The notes beneath the pieces were generated by a model that had not been told where the DNA came from, made no database searches, and saw only the letters and a program-made list of their open reading frames with translations. This document shows positions 1 to 6,488 of a stretch of 11,699 nucleotides of DNA, in pieces (within the stretch, counting starts at the first letter, position 1; each line of letters begins with the position of its first letter). The position numbers were made by a program, and so were the translations under genes. Source of the stretch: UMGS1766 sp963597355 (GTDB taxonomy: Bacteria > Bacillota > Clostridia > Oscillospirales > Oscillospiraceae); the NCBI GenBank assembly GCA_963597355.1, contig CAVBPR010000027.1, positions 1 to 11,699 on the forward strand, written 5' to 3'.

Positions 1-2
1 TG

Positions 3-440
3 GTCGAGCCGGAAAAGCATCCGCAGGTGGTGCAGATCGGTACCGAGCTTTCTGATCTGCAGGCTGCCGTCGGCGGTTATATCGAAGTGGTCTATCCCTT
101 TGAGGATCCGGTGGGCCTCATTGTCAATGAGGAGGGGAAGCTCAATGGCCTGCCGCTGAACCGTGCACTCTATGACGAAGATGGGCAGATCAGCGACGTG
201 GTGGCCGGTTCTTTTCTGGTGACCGGTCTTACCGAAGACAGCTTCGGATCTCTGACACAGGAGCAGATCAGCAAATATGAGCAGACCTTTCACCGGCCGG
301 AGACCTTTATCAAGATGGGGCGCAGCGTGATGGCGATTCCTATCCCTGACGAGGTTCTGGATGCAAAAGATGCAGCAAAGGCTGCGGAGGAGATCGCAGA
401 TAAGCCAAAACACAGGAAAACCGACCGCGACAGTCACTGA
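3..440 (+). CDS. DUF3846 domain protein of conjugative element (5' partial)
   Basis: The frame is open from base 3, so the true start lies upstream of the window; the internal GTG at 27 is probably not the start. The residues visible before it (VEPEKHPQVVQIG) already match the usual N-terminal part of DUF3846 proteins. The core reads LQAAVGGYIEVVYPFEDPVG, then NEEGKLNGLPLNRAL, DEDGQI and a hydrophobic VAGSFLVTGL stretch, which is the family signature as I know it. A charged tail (AKAAEEIADKPKHRKTDRD) follows. DUF3846 proteins are frequent in Tn1549/CTn-like integrative elements of Clostridia; their biochemical function is not known to me. It sits 30 bp upstream of a small ORF and heads the PcfB/VirD4 cluster, so it probably belongs to the transfer operon. 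Confidence 0.85.
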   Translation, partial: VEPEKHPQVVQIGTELSDLQAAVGGYIEVVYPFEDPVGLIVNEEGKLNGLPLNRALYDEDGQISDVVAGSFLVTGLTEDSFGSLTQEQISKYEQTFHRPETFIKMGRSVMAIPIPDEVLDAKDAAKAAEEIADKPKHRKTDRDSH

Positions 441-470
441 GAGGAAGGTGAGAGAAAGGAGTTTTGACAC

Positions 471-641
471 ATGGTCAAACCATTGGCTTATAGCAGCGCC
501 GCATGGAGTGACAGGGAATATGAAGCAAAGACGGCCGAGGAGGTGATGAGCGTTGCAGGAGGAAGTGGAGAACAGAACCGTCAACCTGGCAATCAGTACA
601 ACGAAACTGACTGCCAGGGTCATTGTCCGGGCAGGGCTTAA
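471..641 (+). CDS. Small hypothetical protein (56 aa) overlapping pcfB
   Basis: An ATG at 471 lies 9 bases after AGGAG (457-461), and the frame runs to TAA at 639-641. The peptide begins MVKPLAYSSAAWSDREYEAK and ends DCQGHCPGRA. It overlaps the start of pcfB by 89 bp in another frame, and the pcfB ribosome binding site (538-546) lies inside it. Ribosomes finishing the N-terminal part of this frame would keep that site open, so it could act in translational coupling. I do not recognise a domain. It may be a real small ORF of the transfer operon or a gene whose 3' end was lost; the good binding site is the main support. Confidence 0.4.
   Translation: MVKPLAYSSAAWSDREYEAKTAEEVMSVAGGSGEQNRQPGNQYNETDCQGHCPGRA
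538..546 (+). promoter_or_regulatory. Ribosome binding site that fixes the pcfB TTG start
   Basis: AGGAGGTGA is a full-length Shine-Dalgarno match, six bases before the TTG at 553. The nearby ATG at 546 is in the frame of the overlapping small ORF, not of pcfB. The site therefore supports the TTG as the pcfB start. Confidence 0.75.
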
Positions 642-1029
642 GGGCATTGCGATCCTGAAAAAGAGAACCATCGAGAAGAAGCCGGTGGGCAAGCAGTCCA
701 TCAAGAAGCTGATCGGACAAAATCAGGGCGTATCCAATATCGACGTTGCCAAAACAGACCTGAAGGGCTTCGAAAAGCATGCCCGGAAGTACGGTGTGGA
801 TTATGCGGTCACCAAAGATGCTTCCGGAGCAAAGCCGAAATACCTGGTGTTCTTCAAGGCAAGGGATGCGGACGCCATGACGGCTGCATTCAACGCCTAT
901 TCGGCAGAAATCCTGAAAAATACCAAACGGCCCAGCGTTCTGAAAACGCTGCACAGACTGATGGACGTCGTCAAAGAGATCCCGGCGAAGATCATCACGA
1001 AGGATAAGCAGAGGGTGCAGGCACGATGA
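553..1029 (+). CDS. pcfB: PcfB family protein (DUF3801), conjugation accessory factor
   Basis: The product is 158 aa, a normal family length. The start is TTG, supported by the Shine-Dalgarno at 538-546. The N-terminus MQEEVENRTVNLAISTTKLT and the middle blocks KLIGQNQGVSNID, FEKHARKYGVDYAV and PKYLVFFKARDADAMTAAF are the hallmarks of PcfB/DUF3801 proteins. In enterococcal pCF10 the PcfB protein acts with the coupling protein PcfC and the relaxase in delivering DNA to the transfer channel; the same role is inferred here. The C-terminus is basic (KIITKDKQRVQAR), fitting DNA or membrane contact. Its stop overlaps the start of the VirD4 gene (ATGA at 1026-1029), so the two are translationally coupled. 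Confidence 0.9.
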   Translation: MQEEVENRTVNLAISTTKLTARVIVRAGLKGIAILKKRTIEKKPVGKQSIKKLIGQNQGVSNIDVAKTDLKGFEKHARKYGVDYAVTKDASGAKPKYLVFFKARDADAMTAAFNAYSAEILKNTKRPSVLKTLHRLMDVVKEIPAKIITKDKQRVQAR

Positions 1030-2786
1030 ATATGGATACCGATAAGCTGAAAAGGCAATTGATCCGGGCACTTCCCTATATCATCACAGGCCTTATCTGC
1101 ACGAACTTCGGCGAAGCATGGCGGCTGGCAGAGGGAGAAAACAGTTCGCAGAAGCTGCTGTCTTTCTTTGATGCGATCGGGCCGGCATTCGGCAACCCTT
1201 TGCCGAGTTTTCATTCGCCGGATCTGCCGGTGGGTCTTGCCTGCGGTGTAGGACTCTGGCTGGCGGTCTATCTGAAAGGGAAGAATGCCAAAAATTTTAA
1301 ACACAACCTCGAGTATGGCTCCGCAAGGTGGGGCGGTCCCAAAGACATCGAACCGTTTATGGATCCTGTCTTTGAAAACAACATTATCCTTACCAAAACG
1401 GAGCGGCTGATGATGAGCAACCGGCCGAAGAATCCTGCCAACGCCAGGAACAAAAACGTTCTGATCGTGGGCGGTTCCGGTTCCGGCAAGACCAGGTTCT
1501 GGATCAAACCGAACCTGCTTCAGCTCCACAGCTCTTATGTATTGACAGATCCGAAGGGTACAACGCTGCTCGAGGTGGGCAATGCCTTTGTGCATGCCGG
1601 TTACAGGATCAAGATCTTCAATACCATCAATTTCCGCAAGTCGATGCATTATAATCCGTTCGCCTATATCCACAGCGAAAAGGACATTCTGAAGCTTACC
1701 ACCACGCTGATGACCAATACCAAGGGTGACGGAAAAGGCGGAGATCCGTTCTGGGACAAGGCAGAAACATTGCTGTACTGTGCGCTGATCGGTTATATCC
1801 ATTATGAAGCGCCGGCGGAGGAGCAGAACTTCGCCACTTTGATCGAATTCATCAATGCCATGGAAGTACGCGAGGATGATGAAGACTTTCAGAATCCTGT
1901 GGATCTGATGTTTGAAGACCTGAAAAAGAAAAAGCCGGATCACTTCGCCGTCCGGCAATATGCTAAATTTAAGCTGGCAGCCGGAAAGACACTCAAGAGT
2001 ATTTTAGTTTCTGCCGGTGCCCGCCTTGCTCCCTTCGATATTCAGGAGGTTCGCGACATTACCATGTACGACGAACTGGAGCTGGATACCCTGGGAGATG
2101 AGAAAACTGCCCTGTTCCTGATGATGTCGGACACAGACGGCAGTTTTAATTTTCTGATCAGTATGATCTACACGCAGCTGTTCAACCTGCTGTGTGAGAA
2201 AGCGGACGATGTGTACGGCGGCCGGCTTCCGGTTCATGTACGATGCCTGATCGATGAGGCCGCCAATATCGGCCGGATCCCGAATCTTGAAAAGCTGGTC
2301 GCCACCATCCGTTCCCGTGAGATCAGTGCCTGCCTGGTGCTGCAGGCAAGATCCCAGCTGAAAGCAATTTATAAGGACAACGCCGATACGATCATCGGCA
2401 ACATGGATTCCCAGGTCTTCCTGGGCGGTTCGGAGCCCATTACCTTGAAGGAACTTTCGGAAGCCCTCGGCAAGGAAACAATCGATACCTTCAATACCTC
2501 GGATACGCGGGGCAACAGTCCGAGCTACGGAACGAACTATCAGAAGCTGGGGAAAGAGCTCATGAGCCGCGATGAGATCGCCGTGCTGGACGGCAGCAAA
2601 TGCATCCTGCAGCTGCGCGGCGTCCGTCCTTTCCTGTCAGACAAATATGATCTGACCAAGCACCCGAATTACCAATACACTGCCGACTATGACAAGAAAC
2701 TCACCTTTGACATTGAGAAGTTCCTGAACACCAGGGCAAAGCTCCGTGCCAACGATGCGTTTTTTGTTGTTCCGGCGGAAGAATAG
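1026..2786 (+). CDS. virD4: VirD4/TraG-type conjugal coupling protein (T4CP ATPase)
   Basis: This 586-aa membrane-anchored ATPase links the relaxase-DNA complex to the type IV secretion channel during conjugation. Two hydrophobic stretches near residues 15-27 and 67-84 are the N-terminal membrane anchor. Walker A is GGSGSGKT at 149-156, followed by the family block VLTDPKG (172-178). Walker B is CLIDEAAN at 407-414. The C-terminal motor part holds LQARSQLKAIY and the LGGSEP block around 466-471. Length and motif order match the VirD4-like family of Clostridium difficile CTn elements, so the gene looks intact. It overlaps pcfB by 4 bp and is followed after 14 bp by a 173-aa gene with its own AGGAGG site. 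No relaxase gene is in this window. Confidence 0.95.
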   Translation: MNMDTDKLKRQLIRALPYIITGLICTNFGEAWRLAEGENSSQKLLSFFDAIGPAFGNPLPSFHSPDLPVGLACGVGLWLAVYLKGKNAKNFKHNLEYGSARWGGPKDIEPFMDPVFENNIILTKTERLMMSNRPKNPANARNKNVLIVGGSGSGKTRFWIKPNLLQLHSSYVLTDPKGTTLLEVGNAFVHAGYRIKIFNTINFRKSMHYNPFAYIHSEKDILKLTTTLMTNTKGDGKGGDPFWDKAETLLYCALIGYIHYEAPAEEQNFATLIEFINAMEVREDDEDFQNPVDLMFEDLKKKKPDHFAVRQYAKFKLAAGKTLKSILVSAGARLAPFDIQEVRDITMYDELELDTLGDEKTALFLMMSDTDGSFNFLISMIYTQLFNLLCEKADDVYGGRLPVHVRCLIDEAANIGRIPNLEKLVATIRSREISACLVLQARSQLKAIYKDNADTIIGNMDSQVFLGGSEPITLKELSEALGKETIDTFNTSDTRGNSPSYGTNYQKLGKELMSRDEIAVLDGSKCILQLRGVRPFLSDKYDLTKHPNYQYTADYDKKLTFDIEKFLNTRAKLRANDAFFVVPAEE

Positions 2787-2800
2787 GAGGATAAGCCAAA

Positions 2801-3322
2801 ATGGAAAATGACAGATATTCAGTGCCGAATGATGTTCCCGACTTTGTAAGAGAAGCGGAAGAAATGCTGGCAAACGGAGAAACCATTCCGGAGCAGGCGG
2901 AGGTCACCATCAAGTTCGGCAAGGGTCTTGTGGGAGACCCCTTCACTTCCAGAAACGGCAAGGAGCTGGTGGAGGTAAAGATCCCCAACGCAGATCCTGC
3001 CGATACCCGTCCGTGGGAGAGCTTCGTGATCTCCCCGAAGATGATCCACGATAACAAGTTCGGCAAAGGCGTCTGGATGAAGCTGCCGGAGGACGGCACT
3101 ACCCGTCTTTCCCGTTCGGTGAGAGACGGCGTCGATGATGCCGGCAAAACCGTCTGGAAGCGGGAAACCAGGGAGGTTACCAACGCAGAGCTGAAGGCCC
3201 TGATGGAAGCTTACAAAGACAAAAGAAGAGGATCCGTACTCTCGGACCTATCTGACCGGAAGGAAGGTACAGCGGCTGCGCCTTCCGGAAAAGCGTCAAA
3301 GAAACAGGAAGCCGCAATATAA
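2801..3322 (+). CDS. Conserved hypothetical protein of the conjugation operon (173 aa)
   Basis: The start ATG at 2801 follows AGGAGG (2786-2791) with 9 bases between, in line with operon expression behind virD4. The protein is hydrophilic, with no signal peptide or membrane segment. The middle (about residues 36-110) contains short beta-like segments: VTIKFGKGLVGDPF, KELVEVKIPNADP, PWESFVISPKMIH and KGVWMKLPEDG. The tail is charged and low-complexity (RKEGTAAAPSGKASKKQ). I recall similar proteins next to VirD4 in Clostridial integrative elements but know no function. The beta-rich middle and basic tail would allow a nucleic-acid-binding role, for example an OB-like fold, but that is speculation. 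The conjugation gene set ends with this gene. Confidence 0.7.
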   Translation: MENDRYSVPNDVPDFVREAEEMLANGETIPEQAEVTIKFGKGLVGDPFTSRNGKELVEVKIPNADPADTRPWESFVISPKMIHDNKFGKGVWMKLPEDGTTRLSRSVRDGVDDAGKTVWKRETREVTNAELKALMEAYKDKRRGSVLSDLSDRKEGTAAAPSGKASKKQEAAI

Positions 3323-3336
3323 AGGAAAAACTCCCA

Positions 3337-3369
3337 TTGACAGATATTCTAATTAAGGAATACTATAAT
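3337..3369 (+). promoter_or_regulatory. Putative promoter of the toxin-antitoxin unit
   Basis: A perfect -35 TTGACA lies at 3337-3342. The best -10 sequence is TATAAT at 3364-3369, but its spacer is 21 bp; TACTAT at 3361-3366 gives an 18-bp spacer with a weaker match. Either places transcription start inside or next to the palindrome at 3367-3396, so a protein bound there would block the promoter. Confidence 0.55.
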
Positions 3370-3396
3370 GTTAGGTGGGATATCCCACCTAACATT
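3367..3396. promoter_or_regulatory. Perfect 30-bp palindrome (probable operator)
   Basis: The half-site AATGTTAGGTGGGAT is followed directly by its exact reverse complement, with no spacer. It overlaps the putative -10 and lies 20 bp before the antitoxin start. There is no T-run after it, so it is not a terminator. Autoregulation by the antitoxin or by the toxin-antitoxin complex at such a site is the usual arrangement for type II modules; binding here is inferred. Confidence 0.7.
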
Positions 3397-3415
3397 GTCG
3401 ATGGAGGTGCTGATG

Positions 3416-3655
3416 ATGACAGCAGTAAAGGATTATACGGTTCATATTGACAACAAAAAACGGGTAACGCTGCGTGGAGCTTTATATCAGTATTACAATG
3501 TAAAAGAATATGATAATGGTTGTATTATGTTAGAGCCGAGGGAATTAACGGTTCCCGAGAGCATATCCGCTGCTACTTTAAGAGATATGGATAGGGCAAT
3601 CAGCAATTTTAAAATGGGCGAGGTTTCTCAGCCGATTGATTTATCGGATTTCTAA
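3416..3655 (+). CDS. Putative type II antitoxin, AbrB-like N-terminus (79 aa)
   Basis: I chose the ATG at 3416 (MTAVKDYTVH) because GGAGG at 3403-3407 is 8 bases upstream; the ATG at 3413 is possible. The frame also has an ATG at 3368, but that lies inside the palindrome and has no ribosome binding site. Residues 4-42 (HIDNKKRVTLRGALYQYYNV, then IMLEPREL) resemble a swapped-hairpin AbrB/SpoVT DNA-binding fold. The C-terminal RDMDRAISNFKMGEVSQPID is the kind of acidic, helical tail that wraps a toxin. It is followed after 15 bp by the RelE-like gene. The role as antitoxin is inferred from size, gene order and the palindrome. Base composition is richer in A and T than in the conjugation genes, fitting separate acquisition. 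Confidence 0.65.
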   Translation: MTAVKDYTVHIDNKKRVTLRGALYQYYNVKEYDNGCIMLEPRELTVPESISAATLRDMDRAISNFKMGEVSQPIDLSDF

Positions 3656-3670
3656 AAAGGCGGCAGATGG

Positions 3671-4039
3671 ATGTTCAACATAAGGATGGGGATTCCTGAA
3701 ATGGAGACGATGTGGTACAGACTACAGACCGGCCACAGGAATGGAACAAACAGCAAAAAAGATGAAGAGTTATATGTGAAATGGGGAAATGCGTTAAAGA
3801 AATTAGCGTCGGATCCATTGTATCCAAGTCTTCATACACACGAAATAGAGCCATTATCCAGAAGATATGGAATGAAAGTTTGGCAGTCATATCTGGAGAA
3901 TAAGACGAGCAAGGCAAGAAGAATGTTCTGGGTTTACGGTCCTGATCACAAAGACATAACCATCATTGGATTGGAGCCGCATCCGGAAGATTCAAAAAAC
4001 GGAGCATACGATAGAATTAATCTGTCGGATCTTCCATAA
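3671..4039 (+). CDS. Putative RelE/ParE-like toxin (122 aa)
   Basis: The product is 122 aa. The N-terminal helix region (residues 8-45) contains MGIPEMETMWYRLQ and WGNALKKL. After it comes the RelE-like core: a DPLYPSLHTHEI segment (48-59), RMFWVYGPDHKDITIIGLEP (84-103), and the ending HPEDSKNGAYDRINLSDLP. The strand-strand pattern with RMFWVY followed by ITIIG matches how RelE/ParE/YoeB family toxins end. RelE toxins cleave mRNA at the ribosome and ParE poisons gyrase; which applies cannot be told from the sequence. A weak AAGG site lies upstream. The gene directly follows its putative antitoxin and ends 17 bp before a terminator. It looks intact. Confidence 0.65.
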   Translation: MFNIRMGIPEMETMWYRLQTGHRNGTNSKKDEELYVKWGNALKKLASDPLYPSLHTHEIEPLSRRYGMKVWQSYLENKTSKARRMFWVYGPDHKDITIIGLEPHPEDSKNGAYDRINLSDLP

Positions 4040-4056
4040 TTCAATATAAAACGAGG

Positions 4057-4100
4057 AAAAGGGTCGATCATTGAAGTGATTTCAATGAACGGTCTTTTTT
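4057..4100 (+). terminator. Rho-independent terminator after the toxin gene
   Basis: The core stem is TCATTGAA / TTCAATGA with a GTGAT loop. It extends outward through one A-A mismatch into GGGTCG / CGGTCT pairing with two G-U pairs, and ends in TTTTTT. It closes the toxin-antitoxin unit. Confidence 0.85.
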
Positions 4101-4170
4101 GTACCCATAAAGAGGAGCATTGCTGAAACTACAAGTCTGATCGAACGACACTATCCCCCTCCTTACATAG

Positions 4171-4201
4171 CCGGATTTCTGATGCGAATCGGAAATACCG
4201 G
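4171..4201. repeat. Imperfect hairpin before the IS256 left end
   Basis: CCGGATTTCTGAT pairs with ATCGGAAATACCGG around a GCGA loop, with one bulged base and one U-G pair. It has no T-run. It lies 18 bp before the recognisable left end of the IS copy, in an otherwise featureless stretch (4101-4218). It may be part of the outer IS end or of the interrupted target. Confidence 0.45.
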
Positions 4202-4218
4202 GTTACGTCTGTATAATG

Positions 4219-5553
4219 GTGTAAATTGAAAAAATTAAAAGAGCCAAAGGCTCATCTCTTAGGTATAATGAAAATCACCACAATCAACATAATACCGAGG
4301 AGAATGAATACAATGGCTCAACTCAATATTACATTAAATCAGGAGGAAATACTACAGCTTCTTTCGACAGATCACGATCAGGCATTTCGGGAGTTGCTCA
4401 GGAAGAGCCTCAACAGCATACTGATGGCGGAGTCGACCGCTCAGCTTAAGGCGGATCCCTATGAGCGCTCCGAAGAACGTACCGACAGTCGGAATGGCAC
4501 TAGAGAGCGCGATCTTAAGACCCGGATCGGGAAGATCACCCTCACGGTTCCAAGACACCGGAACATTCCATTCAAGACGCTTGTATTCGAGAACTATTCC
4601 CGCAGTGAGGCAGCTTTGATCGCAGTATGGCGGAAATGGTCGCAAACGGCGTAGCAACCCGAAAGGTTGGACAGATAATGGAGACACTCTGTGGAACTTC
4701 CTATTCGAAATCTGCGGTCTCTGATGTCTGCAAGGATCTCGATGAGAAGGTCAGGGAGTTCCGTGAACGCCCTCTGACTGGCAACTATCCCTTTCTGACA
4801 GTGGATGCCACGTATTTTAAGGTGCGTGTTAACCACAGGATCATCTCCAGGGCCTTTATGATCGCCTATGGAACGAACCAGGAAGGCACCGGGAAATCAT
4901 TGGATTCGGCGTCTATGCCAACGAATCCAAGCCTACTTGGAATGCCTTTTTTCAGAGCCTGAAAGCCCGAGGGCTTAAGGGACTTCTGATGATCACTTCC
5001 GATGCGCACGAAGGCATTCAGGACGCCATCAGTAAGGTGTTCCCTGACGTCCCTTGGCAAAGATGCCAGTTTCATTTCTCTAAAAATATCTCAGAGAAAG
5101 CCCCCAAGAAGTACCAGGCGGGAATTCGTGCAGATCTCCAAGAAATGTGGAACTGCATGGATCTCAGCTCTGCGCGCAAAAAGCGGGATTCCATTATCGC
5201 TGATTACAAGGATGTGGTAATCGGAGTATTTCCTAACGAAGACTCTCTGCTGCGGCTTATGGGATCCGTCCTTCTGGAACGGAACGAAGTCGTCTCTACA
5301 CAGAAGGCGGTTTTCAGTCCCGAGATCTATCAGGCCCTGATGACTTCGGATGCTGTTTCAAAACTGGTCAAGCTCGCAAAGGAACAGATCCAGCTCTGGA
5401 CCGCATAACTTAAGTGGCACTCTTTTAGGATCAGTCAAGAGAACATCTTCGAGGTGCTTATGCACCCTTGACAGTTCCTTCAAGAGAGCTGGTGCATGGT
5501 CAAGGGATGCAATGTATCCCTCCGTACCAAAGGTACCTAAGAGCAATTTACAC
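4219..5553 (+). mobile_element. Decayed IS256-family insertion sequence
   Basis: GTGTAAATTG at 4219-4228 and its reverse complement CAATTTACAC at 5544-5553 bound the broken transposase gene and are the clearest part of the terminal inverted repeats. A few more bases outward probably belong to the element, but no clean target duplication could be recognised. Just inside each end are small hairpins with an AAA loop (GAGCCAAAGGCTC at 4241-4253; GTACCAAAGGTAC at 5524-5536). The block CTCTTAGGTA at 4256-4265 is repeated inverted at 5534-5543. The 135 bases after the transposase stop (5409-5543) contain no gene but can fold (TGCACCCTTGAC with GTCAAGGGATGCA). Confidence 0.75.
4313..5408 (+). pseudogene. 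IS256-family transposase, frameshifted and internally deleted
   Basis: Translation begins at ATG 4313 (MAQLNITLNQEEIL, typical of the family) after GAGGAG at 4297-4302. Frame changes follow. One is near 4633-4636, where the frame shifts into MAEMVANGVATRKV. The second is near 4886-4892, where it shifts into REIIGFGVYANESKPTWNAF. The first aspartate (TVDATYFKVR) and the second (LMITSDAHEG) survive, as does the RCQFHF block. At about 5211-5222 the frame jumps from ADYKDV directly to IGVFPNEDSLLRL, missing roughly 50-60 codons of the usual protein. That missing part normally carries the third catalytic residue in a IERLN-E-RR block. The copy therefore cannot make an active DDE transposase. Confidence 0.88.
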
Positions 5554-5587
5554 ACAAATTAGGGCTTGACTGACACATTGTTTTGCG

Positions 5588-5779
5588 GTGAAGACGAAAT
5601 TGCTATGGGATAGTTCTGACACATTCTGCCATCCCGATCATGAAAGGGTTCTGAAATACCTGCCTGATATAGACGATTTCAGATATGTTCCCATCAGCAA
5701 TCAAATCCTCGCTAAAGCTGAAATTCCGTTTTTGATCTTTGAAAAAAACAAGGGACGATGTTTTATAGAAAAAGACTGA
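5588..5779 (+). CDS. Unrecognised short ORF next to the IS right end (63 aa)
   Basis: The GTG at 5588 has no convincing ribosome binding site. The peptide contains HPDHERVLKYLPDIDDFRY and the ending IFEKNKGRCFIEKD. I recognise no domain. Its position just beyond the IS end suggests the tail of a gene interrupted or deleted when the IS arrived. The interval 5554-5828 otherwise shows only two copies of TGACACATT (from 5571 and 5619). It may equally be a chance ORF. Confidence 0.2.
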   Translation: MKTKLLWDSSDTFCHPDHERVLKYLPDIDDFRYVPISNQILAKAEIPFLIFEKNKGRCFIEKD

Positions 5780-5828
5780 AAACATGATGGGCTGATTGTA
5801 AGAAAATTGAATTTAAGGATGGTTTGCC

Positions 5829-6047
5829 ATGGGATATTTAATTTCTGAAACAACAAAAGAAGAGCGAGAGAAGATCGTAGCAGAATCTTTGGGAAATATT
5901 GAAGCAAATTGTGATGGTTGCATGTCAGGTCTTGCCGAGATGTACCAGGATTATATTGACGGCAAGAAGGAGCATGGCAAATACACCGGCTGGACAGCAC
6001 AGATCATTCAGCATGAGGTGGATCACTGCCGGGGCGTTGTAATATGA
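5829..6047 (+). pseudogene. Chimeric ORF: small conserved protein joined to peptide deformylase C-terminus
   Basis: The start is ATG 5829, with a weak AAGGATGG upstream. Residues 1-48 (MGYLISETTKEEREKIVAES, then EANCDGC and LAEMYQDYIDGKKE) look like the start of a small conserved Firmicutes protein that I cannot name. From about residue 49 the sequence becomes YTGWTAQIIQHEVDHCRGVV, the C-terminal helix of peptide deformylase with its HExxDH metal-binding motif. The rest of deformylase, including its GxGxAA-like and EGCLS-like motifs, is absent, so no deformylase activity is possible. The frame is continuous across the join. Two partial genes have been fused by a deletion or recombination between about 5970 and 5982. 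The ORF ends at TGA 6045-6047 and overlaps antisense the 3' end of the ImmA-like gene. Confidence 0.65.
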
Positions 6048-6304
6048 CAAAGGATGAATGGTATGCGCAGCTTACATCCGTTTCTGGACATAGCGCTGAC
6101 TTTCAGGGCGACTAGGTTGACATCTGAATTCAGTGCCCTTGCAATGGAAATGTCATCCCAACCCTGCATAATATATTCCCAGAGCTGATTCTCATCAAGG
6201 CCGATCTGGGCGGCGAAGAGGTTTGCCTCGTACTCCATGCGATTGGTGGTCATATAGAAGAGATTAAACTCCTGGAATTTTTCCTCATTGGTGTTCAATT
6301 TCAC
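6023..6304 (-). pseudogene. ImmA/IrrE family peptidase, catalytic half missing
   Basis: On the minus strand a GTG at 6304 is 8 bases after GGGAGG (6318-6313). The peptide reads KLNTNEEKFQEFNLFYMTTN, then MEYEANLFAAQIGLDEN and WEYIMQGWDDISIARALNSD, ending ALKVSAMSRNGCKLRIP. This is the C-terminal half of ImmA/IrrE metallopeptidases; EYEANLFAA holds the third metal-ligand glutamate. The HELGH motif and the roughly 75 residues before it, expected upstream, are absent. ImmA-type enzymes degrade the neighbouring Xre repressor to induce a mobile element; this copy cannot do so. The ribosome binding site remains, so an internal deletion may have fused the original start to the C-terminal half. The last residues run antisense into the deformylase fragment. 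Confidence 0.7.
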
Positions 6305-6362
6305 AGAAACCACCTCCCTGTTATTGTATGTAGCGTATCACGAGTTTAACAATCGAAAGAGG

Positions 6363-6488
6363 TTATGCCTCATTACCGTTGTCATTCTGAAGATACTTCT
6401 TCGGGGTGTATTTTTTATTCTCTCGTTTGGCATCAACATATGCCTGCTGTACGGCAAACATCAGAGCGTCCATATCTTCTTCGGTCAT
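6363..6488 (-). CDS. Small ORF between Xre regulator and ImmA remnant (41 aa)
   Basis: The ATG at 6488 directly follows the TAA stop of the upstream regulator (TAAATG), a typical arrangement for coupled translation. The peptide starts MTEEDMDALMFAVQQAYVDA and continues with a basic KRENKKYTPKKYLQND stretch before TAA. It is hydrophilic and probably helical. I do not recognise a family. Its place between an HTH regulator and ImmA suggests a small accessory of that regulatory operon. It is 44 bp upstream of the ImmA ribosome binding site. Confidence 0.5.
   Translation of the reverse strand: MTEEDMDALMFAVQQAYVDAKRENKKYTPKKYLQNDNGNEA

Noticed and set aside
475..1071. Minus-strand ORF of 198 aa opposite pcfB
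   Set aside because: Antisense to pcfB, Cys- and Leu-rich shadow translation with no domain or ribosome binding site.
897..1958. Long minus-strand ORF (353 aa) opposite pcfB and virD4
   Set aside because: It is antisense to two clearly recognised genes, has no family resemblance and shows the low-complexity composition of a shadow frame.
3367..3396. Palindrome as a terminator of the conjugation operon
   Set aside because: No T-run follows on either strand, and it overlaps a promoter-like -10; an operator is more likely.
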